This document shows positions 7,156-13,784 of a stretch of DNA of 21,952 nucleotides, piece after piece. A model generated the notes under the pieces. That model was not told the origin of the DNA. It was given only the letters and a program-made list of their open reading frames with translations, and searched no databases. Position 1 is the first letter of the stretch, and each line of letters starts with the position of its first letter. Both the position numbers and the translations under genes were made by a program. Source of the DNA: CAZTLE01 sp964614415 (GTDB lineage Bacteria; Bacteroidota; Bacteroidia; Flavobacteriales; Flavobacteriaceae); the NCBI GenBank assembly GCA_964614415.1, contig CAZTLE010000054.1, positions 1 through 21,952 on the forward strand, read 5' to 3'.

Positions 7156-8688
7156 ATGAAAAAGAAACACATCCGCATGGCTACCCTGACCAAGATTGCA
7201 CTGGTTATTACCTTTGCGCTTTTAAGCGCCATTACCTATGCCCAGAACTACACCGGGCGGGTGATTGATGCCAAATCCGGGAAGCCCGTTCCCTATGCCA
7301 CCGTGATCACAGGACCGCACAGCGGAACCATTACCAACGAGGAAGGGATCTTTAGCCTGGAGATTGATAAGATCCGTCATGCGCAGGACTCCATCTACAT
7401 CTCCTCCATGGGATATGAGAAAGTGGGTCTTATTGCCACTCCGGAAACCGAGACCACCATTGCCCTTACCTCCAAGCCTTTTGAGCTGAAGAAGGTCTAC
7501 CTCACCAATGAGAACCTAAGCCCTGAAGAGATTATTGATCGGGTGAAACTGAATCTTTCAGACAACTACGCCGTGGATATGACCCGGAAGAAGATCTTCT
7601 TCCGGCAAAGTGACCTCAGCAAGGTGAATAAGTTCGATATCGAGTTCAAAGAATCCACCATCGAAGAACTGGACAAGGAACTCATCGATAGCGTGGCGCG
7701 GCTTATCCCTCGCGAACATCCATATTACCGGGAGACTGTAGCCGATCTCTATGGGGATTACAGCACCTATAAATTGCATATCGACAAGGCTGCGGAGCTA
7801 TACGATAAGAACAAAGACATCTCCATGGACGCCATGGGTGACAAGCTGGAACGCATCTTTAAAGAGAACGTAAAACCGGATAGTTACCTGAAGATCAAGA
7901 GCGGCATCTTCGGTACCAAAGTACAGTTGGACTCGCTGGAGAATGCCGAGGAAGGTATTTCGGACGATACCGAGACCATTACTGTGAAGGTGGAAGATGA
8001 GAATAAACCTCATTATGGATTTCAGTGGCACATTCGGAATCGCATTTATGACCTCTATGAAGAGCTTTTCTTTAAGGAAGACACCAAGCTGGACTTTCTG
8101 GAGAAATCAAACCGGTACCGGTTTGAGCAGCGTGGATATACCTTCATTGATGATTCTCCCGTATATATCATCGACTTTACCCCCAAAGGCAAAAAGGATT
8201 TTCAGGGAACCCTGTTCGTCAACACCCAGGACTTTGCCATAATGCGGTTAGATTTTGAAAATGTACGTCCGTTGCGACGTTTCGGACTCTTAGGGATCAC
8301 CTACAGGCACAACGTTTTCCGTGGAAAAATGCTTTTTGCCAAAAACCCCAATGGTGGGTACGGACCCCGTTACCTGGAGCTGGAAGACGGGGAACTCACA
8401 GGGATCGACCGACCTCTTAAAGTCATTGAAAAGAATAAGAACGTAAAGGGCCGGAGAAAGCAGAACGAACTCTCTCTGCACTTCGATGTCCTCATTTCCG
8501 AACTCAGCAAATACGAAATGGTGGTGTTTGAAAGCGAAGCCATAGACGCCGGCATCTACCAGGGCGCCACCGAAAACCCGAAAGTTGAAGCCTCTTATCT
8601 TTCGGCCTATGATCCGTCCTTCTGGGAGGGCTACGCCATCATGGAGCCCAATGCTGCGATTCAGGCGTTTAGGGTTGTGGAGGAGTAG
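7156..8688 (+). CDS. Secreted CarboxypepD_reg-like domain protein
   Basis: The chosen ATG gives a 510-residue exported protein. Its basic start (MKKKHIR) is followed by a hydrophobic signal peptide, with cleavage likely after residue 29 in ITYA-QN. Residues about 32-105 form a CarboxypepD_reg-like beta domain, with YTGRVIDAKSGKPVPYATV and then TNEEGIFSLEI, a module common at the start of Bacteroidota outer-membrane and secreted proteins. The remaining 400 residues have no TonB-dependent receptor plug or barrel that I can identify. They include YDLYEELFFKED and a strand-rich stretch (PVYIIDFTPKGKKDFQGTLFV, with one more strand after it) typical of uncharacterised carboxypeptidase-like regulatory proteins. 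An ATG seven codons in is an alternative start. It is probably monocistronic, and its GC content is visibly higher than that of the restriction genes. The molecular role is unknown; an envelope location is well supported. Confidence 0.8.
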   Translation: MKKKHIRMATLTKIALVITFALLSAITYAQNYTGRVIDAKSGKPVPYATVITGPHSGTITNEEGIFSLEIDKIRHAQDSIYISSMGYEKVGLIATPETETTIALTSKPFELKKVYLTNENLSPEEIIDRVKLNLSDNYAVDMTRKKIFFRQSDLSKVNKFDIEFKESTIEELDKELIDSVARLIPREHPYYRETVADLYGDYSTYKLHIDKAAELYDKNKDISMDAMGDKLERIFKENVKPDSYLKIKSGIFGTKVQLDSLENAEEGISDDTETITVKVEDENKPHYGFQWHIRNRIYDLYEELFFKEDTKLDFLEKSNRYRFEQRGYTFIDDSPVYIIDFTPKGKKDFQGTLFVNTQDFAIMRLDFENVRPLRRFGLLGITYRHNVFRGKMLFAKNPNGGYGPRYLELEDGELTGIDRPLKVIEKNKNVKGRRKQNELSLHFDVLISELSKYEMVVFESEAIDAGIYQGATENPKVEASYLSAYDPSFWEGYAIMEPNAAIQAFRVVEE

Positions 8689-8779
8689 CTCTACCCTTTT
8701 TAGTGCTAGTTTAGACGTCCAATTTCAATTGACTTTTTTTGGAAATCTGCCCTCATGGTGAGCGTGTCAGGTAATTCTC

Positions 8780-8787
8780 TAACTTTG
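8780..8787 (+). promoter_or_regulatory. Exact TAnnTTTG element before the protease gene
   Basis: TAACTTTG matches the Bacteroidota -7 element and lies 41 bases before the GTG start at 8829. No TTG is visible at the -33 position, so support rests on the -7 match and location. Confidence 0.4.
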
Positions 8788-8828
8788 TAGTATCTCCCCG
8801 GGAATTGTTTGACTCAAAATAACTTATC

Positions 8829-10346
8829 GTGAAGCGCATTTCTTTTTGTATAGCACTCCTGGTCCTCAGTGGGTGTGCCAAAAAACCTCCGGAACCCAAA
8901 GAATTGTATGATACCTACCGTAGCAGTGTTGTTCTTATCAAGAATAGCTATTATTTCAAAGTGTCCTTTGATAACGGGTTGGAGTTCTTCTATTATATGA
9001 ATGGAGAGGAACCGGTGATGGTTACATCGGAACAAGAGGCCATTCAAAATGCTTCTTCGAGTTATGGCACGGGTTTTTTTATATCGGATGAAGGAGAGAT
9101 CGCAACCAATCGGCATGTCATATACCCCAGTTTGTATGAAGAGAAGGTGGGCAGATTGCTTAATGATCAGATGGTAGAAATTCGAACGCGCATCCGGAAG
9201 GAGATCAATAGCAAGCAGATGCAGCGAACAGAGGCCGCGGATCTGTATAATAAGTACTACAGCCAGCTCACACATTCGGATCTCAACCAATTACGGAATG
9301 CCTATTCGGGACTGGGAGATGAAATCATCGATCTTGAAGATCTGTTAAACCAATTTAATTTCGATCCTTCCAAAACCCGCTATGAAACTATTCACTTATT
9401 CACAGGGGTGGTTTATGATGATACCTTTGTGAACCGTGATTCGGATTTTGAAGAGTGTGTCCCTATTAAGAAAGCGGAAGAGGAGGCCGCGGATCTTGCT
9501 ATCATTCAGCTAAAGAAGAAGAAAACACCGGAATCGGTTATCAACTATCTGTCTTTGGAAAATTCCGTTCGGGAAGAACAGCTTGAACTGGACAATAAGG
9601 TATACATGATTGGATATAACCAGGGAATCGTTCTGGCTAACACTACCAATGGTATCAAAACCCAATTCACGTCGGGGACCGTTACTCAGGATCCTGACAA
9701 GGACCGTGTACTATACTCCATCCCGACATTACAGGGGTCGAGCGGAAGTCCTATTATTGATGAGTATGGAAAACTGGTTGCTGTAAATTTTGCTAAGATC
9801 TCCGATTACCAGGGTTTTAGTTTTGGAGTCCCGGTAGACAAATTGGTTGACCTCCATAATGGTGTGGTTCCAAGTGAATCAGGTAATTCTGAAGCACCTG
9901 TGGCAGACTCTGACGCGGAATCCGAAGAACGTGAATCCGAAGTGAGCGATAGTGAAAAGCGAGAAGTTCCTGAGGAAGTAAACTTCAGCGGTAATATTCG
10001 AAACCTTTTGGTTGCTGAAGAGTCACGTAATTTCGAAACCATTTACTCTCACTATTCTGCCACAAACCTTACGCGCTATTGGAATGTGAACAACCCTGGT
10101 AAAAATGAACTCAAGGAGCAATATGAAAGGTCCTGGTCGATAACATCGAATGCAAAGAATGAAGTGCAATCTATAACCAGACTTAACAAGAATGCCTATG
10201 ACTTGCACACTTTCTTCACCTATTATCACGTCAAGAAGGCAACCTGGTACAAGGTTGATAGCAAGGTCCGTATTATGTTTGATGACAACGGAAAGATCAT
10301 TGAGATTTATGGATTGGAATCGAAGTCAGAAGAGTTGTATCAATGA
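8829..10346 (+). CDS. Trypsin-fold serine protease lipoprotein with C-terminal domain
   Basis: The protein has 505 residues and starts at GTG; this start places a complete lipoprotein signal (CIALLVLSGC, lipid-bearing Cys16) at the N terminus. A chymotrypsin-fold protease domain spans about 75-345 with the triad visible: His96 in TNRHV, Asp222 in ADLAIIQL and Ser305 in GSSGSP. The His and Asp strands are separated by an unusually long charged helical insertion, about residues 101-180. No PDZ domain follows, unlike DegP/HtrA. Instead there is an acidic, Ser/Glu-rich linker (about 345-386) and a 120-residue alpha+beta domain containing two WxV/WYKV strands, loosely SnoaL/NTF2-like. Residues after the Cys (AKKPPEP) are not acidic, so it probably faces the periplasm. 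Its role may be envelope protein quality control or processing of a specific partner; this is inference. It is followed, after 146 bases, by the gene pair at 10493-11727. Confidence 0.85.
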   Translation: MKRISFCIALLVLSGCAKKPPEPKELYDTYRSSVVLIKNSYYFKVSFDNGLEFFYYMNGEEPVMVTSEQEAIQNASSSYGTGFFISDEGEIATNRHVIYPSLYEEKVGRLLNDQMVEIRTRIRKEINSKQMQRTEAADLYNKYYSQLTHSDLNQLRNAYSGLGDEIIDLEDLLNQFNFDPSKTRYETIHLFTGVVYDDTFVNRDSDFEECVPIKKAEEEAADLAIIQLKKKKTPESVINYLSLENSVREEQLELDNKVYMIGYNQGIVLANTTNGIKTQFTSGTVTQDPDKDRVLYSIPTLQGSSGSPIIDEYGKLVAVNFAKISDYQGFSFGVPVDKLVDLHNGVVPSESGNSEAPVADSDAESEERESEVSDSEKREVPEEVNFSGNIRNLLVAEESRNFETIYSHYSATNLTRYWNVNNPGKNELKEQYERSWSITSNAKNEVQSITRLNKNAYDLHTFFTYYHVKKATWYKVDSKVRIMFDDNGKIIEIYGLESKSEELYQ

Positions 10347-10436
10347 TGCACAGCCTGATGGACTAAGTATTCATGGAATAATTGTTCCTTCTACCATAAA
10401 CTTAAATTTCTAGTATTTTTTGAAAGTTACCCACTA

Positions 10437-10463
10437 TTGGGTATTCCTGGCAATATATACTTG
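10437..10463 (+). promoter_or_regulatory. Weak promoter candidate before the 10493 gene
   Basis: TTG at 10437-10439, a 16-base spacer and TATACTTG at 10456-10463 (one mismatch to TAnnTTTG) lie 30 bases before the ATG. The position is right, but the match and the spacer are both imperfect. Confidence 0.25.
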
Positions 10464-10492
10464 GTGTAGTTTAGCCGTAAATCGGAAATGCC

Positions 10493-10909
10493 ATGTGTCG
10501 AATTGTCAAAATTAAGTGCTCTACCGAAAACTGCACCAAGCCAGATATTTATATAGATATTAGAGGAGGTACAATTTCTATTCCAATGGGAATTGACTTT
10601 GGGGAGCTCAAACAGTCGCTGGTCGATAATCCTGGTATGCTCGTTTCTCTTGGCAAACTAGTGGATACTTCGACTTTTATTGGAGATGAAGAAGAAAAAC
10701 TTGAAGAATGGTGGGAAGAACTAATACAACCTAAGGTCGAGGATTTAAGCGATGAAACGACAACCTTATCAGAAAAACCCAATGACTATCTGGTGGTGTA
10801 TTGTGATGAAAACCACAAAAACTATTTTCCTTTCTACAATTCTAAAAGACCCAGGTGCGAAAGAAAAGGGAAAACAGTGGAAACCAACAGTAAAAAGATG
10901 GGATCATGA
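10493..10909 (+). CDS. Unrecognised Cys-containing small protein
   Basis: I do not recognise this 138-residue protein. It has no signal peptide or membrane segment. The N terminus carries Cys2, Cys9 and Cys14 (CSTENC at 9-14) next to a strand pair IYIDIRGGTISIPMG. The middle is acidic (GDEEEKLEEWWEELIQPKVEDL, split over about 64-85). The C-terminal part has CDENH at 104-108, Cys122 in RPRCERK, and a basic tail. The split Cys/His pairs could bind a metal, but spacing does not match a standard zinc ribbon. Its stop overlaps the start of the next gene as ATGA (10906-10909), which implies translational coupling with the membrane protein and perhaps a physical complex. The ATG is the first of the frame and is preceded by a weak promoter candidate. 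Function is unknown. Confidence 0.6.
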   Translation: MCRIVKIKCSTENCTKPDIYIDIRGGTISIPMGIDFGELKQSLVDNPGMLVSLGKLVDTSTFIGDEEEKLEEWWEELIQPKVEDLSDETTTLSEKPNDYLVVYCDENHKNYFPFYNSKRPRCERKGKTVETNSKKMGS

Positions 10910-11727
10910 GCAAAGAAGTAATAAACAATAATATGAGCACTTCATTTGTGCAGTATGACGAATATTGGTTGCAAAAAGCACGTCAATTAATTGACAATAG
11001 TGTTGAGGTTTTCACAAAAAGATTAAAGTCCTTGAACGACTTTCTTGATTACCTGGCAGCCGGAACATTCTTAGGATTCACGGGTTTTGCAGTATATCTT
11101 AAATCCAGTGAACCTACGGTTTACTGGCTTGTTGTGATTCCGCTTGTAGCAGTTGCTGCGGCAAAATGGTTTGTAAATGTACAAGGAACACAGATAGCCT
11201 TGGAAGAGACCCATATGAGGAGTCCTTCGGCAATAAACGAGTACTACACAAATATGGTTGTCATTCTTTCTAAGCAGGTGAGAAATGCTGCCATCGTGGT
11301 TGCCGGTGCAACACTGTTGAGTTTGGCTTTGGTGCCATGGGCAGTATATTTTCATAATAGACTTTCAGAAATCAAGATCCCAGATTCATATGTTCATATT
11401 TCATACGATGACGAGAAAGTTGAGGCTTCCGGTTTGTTGCCTAAAGTTGACAACATTTATCTTATTATGTTCGGAAAAAAGAAGGGGACAGATACAATTA
11501 GTGACCCCTTGTATACGTCGATACTTCAAAAAAAGGACAGTAGTCTTTCAACAGTCTTGTATCTTGAGGAACTAGAAATTGATTTAGACAGTATTATGTT
11601 GCAATATCAAGTTGGAGAGAAATGGCACCACTATATCCATAAGAAAAGAGATATGGAGTTATTCAAGTGTGAGAAAGTAATAAAGAATGACCCGATAGGG
11701 ACAAGTGAAACAGGAGAAGGAGGGTAA
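10906..11727 (+). CDS. Unrecognised three-helix membrane protein
   Basis: The protein has 273 residues and no family that I recognise. Residues 1-45 are soluble and helical. There are three hydrophobic segments: about 47-65 (FLDYLAAGTFLGFTGFAVYL), about 72-91 (VYWLVVIPLVAVAAA) and about 128-149 (AAIVVAGATLLSLALVPWAV). About 35 polar residues separate the second and third. The last 120 residues are soluble and strand-rich (YVHISYDDEKVEASG, VDNIYLIMFGKKKG, STVLYLEELEIDLDSIMLQY). With three helices the N and C domains should lie on opposite sides of the inner membrane. The charge balance around the helices is mixed, so I do not fix the orientation. It overlaps the preceding gene by four bases, so the two products are made together. 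A second ATG at codon 10 is an alternative start. Function is unknown; a small sensor or effector with an accessory protein is one speculation. Confidence 0.65.
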   Translation: MSKEVINNNMSTSFVQYDEYWLQKARQLIDNSVEVFTKRLKSLNDFLDYLAAGTFLGFTGFAVYLKSSEPTVYWLVVIPLVAVAAAKWFVNVQGTQIALEETHMRSPSAINEYYTNMVVILSKQVRNAAIVVAGATLLSLALVPWAVYFHNRLSEIKIPDSYVHISYDDEKVEASGLLPKVDNIYLIMFGKKKGTDTISDPLYTSILQKKDSSLSTVLYLEELEIDLDSIMLQYQVGEKWHHYIHKKRDMELFKCEKVIKNDPIGTSETGEGG

Positions 11728-11733
11728 GCTCTT

Positions 11734-11750
11734 AGTACCCTGGTGGTACT
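11734..11750 (+). terminator. Short hairpin after the 10493-11727 gene pair
   Basis: AGTACC (11734-11739) and GGTACT (11745-11750) form a perfect six-base stem with a CTGGT loop just after the stop. A T-rich stretch begins only about 20 bases later, so it is a weak terminator candidate and may simply stabilise the RNA end. Confidence 0.3.
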
Positions 11751-11815
11751 GTATGGTGGATTAAATTATTCTTTTTTATGTGATAGTTAAGAAAGATGAT
11801 TGAAACCAATGGTAA

Positions 11816-13288
11816 ATGGTGAAAATCCCTATCTTCACCCCAATGAAATCCTACCCGCTGTATAAGTTGGTTGCCTTTCTTCTGGGTCCTGCCCTGTGCA
11901 TTGGGATTCTGCTGTTTCCCGGCGAAATAATTTCTGAAACCCTCGACCCCGTTTTGGGCGTAGCGTCCTGGATGATAGTATGGTGGATTTCCGAAGCTGT
12001 TTCCATTTCCGTAACGGCCTTGCTCCCCCTGGCACTGTTTCCCCTACTGGGAATCATGGATATCAAGTCGGTTTCCAGTAACTACGCCAACCCCATAGTA
12101 TATCTCTTTTTTGGTGGTTTTGTGATTGCGTTAGCACTGGAGAAAGTGCAATTGCACAAACGAATTGCCCTATCCATTCTGAAGATTACCGGAACCAAAG
12201 CGAACGGAATCGTTTTCGGATTCATGCTCGCCACAGCGCTCATGAGTATGTGGATCTCCAATACCGCCAGTACGGTAGTGATGTTGCCTATAGCTGTTTC
12301 GGTTATTACGCTGCTAATGGATGATGCCGACGGATTTACCCGGAACGATCAGTTTTTCTCACTGGCGATTATGCTAGGCATTGCCTTTGGCGCCAACATT
12401 GGGGGAATGGCGACCCTTATCGGAACACCACCCAACTCGGTGATGCTCGCCTTCCTCAACGAAGAGTACAATATTGATATCGGCTTTTTCCAATGGATGA
12501 AACTCGGGGTGCCCTTCGCGGCCATTATGCTGCTGATTGCCTACTTCTTTATTGTGAAGGTGTTTTTTCCGAATCGGTTAGGGGTAATCGAATCTTCCGG
12601 GAATGTGATTCAGAGCGAACTGGATAAACTCGGACCTATGTCCCGCGGAGAGATCATTGTATTGATCATTTTCGGACTCACCGCTCTGGCCTGGATCATG
12701 CGTGGTGCGCTGAACGGCTGGTTTCCCAATCTCAACCTTACCGATACGACGATAAGCATGATTGCTGCGGTTGCCATGTTTGTGGTGCCCATGAATCTGA
12801 AGGAAGGAAAGTTCCCGTTGGACTGGAAAGACACCAGTAAATTGCCATGGGGTATTTTGGTGCTGTTTGGCGGCGGACTTGCCCTGGCTTCCGGACTTAC
12901 TCAGGCCGGATTTATCGATATGATCGGTGAATATATTTCCTCCAAAGGTCATTGGAGTGTGTTGGTAATCACTGCCGTACTCATCTGCATTATGCTTTTC
13001 ATGACCGAACTTATGAGCAACGTTGCGCTCGTCACCATCCTCGTGCCTTTGGTAGTGGGTATCGCCATTGGATTGGATGCGTCGATTCTTCAGATGGTGA
13101 TTCCGGTGACCCTGGCGTCCAGTTGCGCATTTATGTTGCCCATGGCGACACCACCCAACGCCATCGTTTTTGCGAGCGGACATATCAAAGTCCATCAAAT
13201 GGCGCGAGTAGGGGTAGTGCTCAATCTTATTTCTATTGGGCTGTTAATCGCATTGGCCTACTTTATTGTGCCGTTGTTGTTTACGTAA
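11816..13288 (+). CDS. SLC13/DASS family sodium:dicarboxylate or sulfate symporter
   Basis: This 490-residue polytopic inner-membrane transporter belongs to the divalent anion:sodium symporter family. The two inverted repeats are visible. The first has SNT at 148-150 (WISNTASTVVMLP) and GTPPNSV around 203-209. The second has SNV at 401-403 (ELMSNVALVTILVP) and MATPPNAIVF near 440-450. In structurally studied members these SNT motifs at the helix-hairpin tips bind sodium and substrate carboxylates; the second copy here has Val in place of Thr. At least ten hydrophobic segments are evident, and length is normal for the family. The first ATG is used; a second at codon 10 (MKSYPLYKL) is an equally plausible start. 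Substrate (C4-dicarboxylate, citrate or sulfate) cannot be told from sequence. It converges on proC, and its stop is followed after 7 bases by a structured repeat. Confidence 0.9.
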   Translation: MVKIPIFTPMKSYPLYKLVAFLLGPALCIGILLFPGEIISETLDPVLGVASWMIVWWISEAVSISVTALLPLALFPLLGIMDIKSVSSNYANPIVYLFFGGFVIALALEKVQLHKRIALSILKITGTKANGIVFGFMLATALMSMWISNTASTVVMLPIAVSVITLLMDDADGFTRNDQFFSLAIMLGIAFGANIGGMATLIGTPPNSVMLAFLNEEYNIDIGFFQWMKLGVPFAAIMLLIAYFFIVKVFFPNRLGVIESSGNVIQSELDKLGPMSRGEIIVLIIFGLTALAWIMRGALNGWFPNLNLTDTTISMIAAVAMFVVPMNLKEGKFPLDWKDTSKLPWGILVLFGGGLALASGLTQAGFIDMIGEYISSKGHWSVLVITAVLICIMLFMTELMSNVALVTILVPLVVGIAIGLDASILQMVIPVTLASSCAFMLPMATPPNAIVFASGHIKVHQMARVGVVLNLISIGLLIALAYFIVPLLFT

Positions 13289-13295
13289 CGGGACA

Positions 13296-13376
13296 CTTCG
13301 GTACATCCGCCTCAGGCGGACACTCAGCGTCCCTTAGGACGGTACTCTGAGTTGCTGCGAAGCAGCAGTATCGAAG
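13296..13376 (+). repeat. Cloverleaf-folding intergenic element, copy 1 (forward)
   Basis: The outer stem CTTCGGTAC (13296-13304) pairs with GTATCGAAG (13368-13376), nine pairs with one G-U. Inside are three hairpins: TCCGCC/GGCGGA around TCA (13306-13320); ACTCAG/CTGAGT (13322-13327, 13347-13352) enclosing CGTCC/GGACG around CTTA; and TGCTGC/GCAGCA around GAA (13353-13367). Only about two bases in the junction are unpaired. The element begins 7 bases after the symporter stop. I recall related intergenic repeats in flavobacterial genomes, which would make this a dispersed family, but copy number was not checked. Confidence 0.75.
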
Positions 13377-13399
13377 AGTATATTAGTATTTCTTTTTTT

Positions 13400-13440
13400 G
13401 TTCTTTTTTGCTCCTCCAAAAAAGAACGTAAAAAAGGAGG
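13400..13440. repeat. AT-rich inverted repeat with overlapping alternative hairpin
   Basis: GTTCTTTTTT (13400-13409) and AAAAAAGAAC (13418-13427) form a perfect ten-base inverted repeat around the loop GCTCCTCC. The loop's CCTCC (13413-13417) can instead pair with GGAGG at 13436-13440, so two folds exclude each other. The lack of a GC-rich stem argues against a simple terminator. It may be part of the same dispersed intergenic element as the cloverleaf just upstream. Confidence 0.6.
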
Positions 13441-13455
13441 CCTTTTCTTAGGTAT

Positions 13456-13482
13456 TTTTAGGGTCCCTTAGGCTCCCTAAAA
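13456..13482. repeat. Eight-base perfect inverted repeat
   Basis: TTTTAGGG (13456-13463) and CCCTAAAA (13475-13482) are perfect reverse complements around an 11-base loop. From either strand the outer stem ends in a T or A tract, so it could act as a bidirectional terminator between the convergent symporter and proC genes. This role is inferred from shape and position only. Confidence 0.45.
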
Positions 13483-13643
13483 CCGTTCGTATTTTCCTAA
13501 ATTCCCTCCAGGGCTTCGGAAATTTTTCACGGAAAATCCTCACATATACTGGAAGAAAAGGAATAAAGACATTGATTAGACTCTTTTGTTATCTGAACGG
13601 TTAGATAGTAGCTTGATCCTTTTATTCAAAATAGGTGCAGGAC

Positions 13644-13683
13644 AGTATTCTGAGTTACTGCCTGGAAGTGGTATTGAAGAGTA
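13644..13683 (+). repeat. Half copy of the cloverleaf element (forward)
   Basis: This stretch aligns without gaps to 13341-13380, the 3' half of copy 1, with about 30 of 40 bases identical by hand count. The shared core CTGAGTT and the end TGAAGAGTA/CGAAGAGTA are clear. It joins the reverse-oriented copy 2 tail to tail, which creates a near-perfect 26-base palindrome at 13670-13695. Confidence 0.6.
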
Positions 13684-13685
13684 CT

Positions 13686-13783
13686 CCTCAATACTATTCT
13701 CACTGCGTTCGAATCACTCGGAGTACTTTTTGATCTTGGGCCAATTAGACCGAGTGATGCGCCGAAGGCGGATTGTATCGAGG
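13686..13783 (-). repeat. Cloverleaf element, copy 2 (reverse, at the proC 3' end)
   Basis: Outer arms CCTCAATAC (13686-13694) and GTATCGAGG (13775-13783) pair at eight of nine positions. Inside are ATCACTCGG/CCGAGTGAT (13713-13721, 13750-13758) and CGCC-GAA-GGCG (13760-13770). The third hairpin (about 13695-13712) has decayed. Read on the reverse strand it has the same order as copy 1 and shares ATCCGCCT, GGCG and ACTC blocks. It ends one base from the proC stop codon. Confidence 0.65.
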
Positions 13784-13784
13784 T

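Noticed and set aside
8682..8702. A hairpin and T run at the end of the CarboxypepD_reg gene as a terminator
   Set aside because: Five T are present, but the best stem has only three contiguous pairs plus a mismatch.
8814..9290. A 158-codon reverse-strand frame over the start of the protease gene
   Set aside because: It is antisense to the signal peptide and the catalytic His of a well-supported protease and shows no convincing features.
12578..13198. A 206-codon open frame on the reverse strand inside the symporter gene
   Set aside because: It is antisense to a well-supported SLC13 gene, its product is rich in His/Gly/Asn without domain-like pattern, and it has no promoter or start context.
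12952..13350. A 132-codon forward frame across the end of the symporter gene
   Set aside because: It overlaps the symporter in another frame and runs into the repeat; the product is low-complexity Cys/His/Arg-rich and not protein-like.
13296..13376. The cloverleaf element as a tRNA gene
   Set aside because: It lacks the GTTCGA-type T loop, a seven-base anticodon loop and the conserved D-loop bases, and the hairpin loops are only 3-4 bases.
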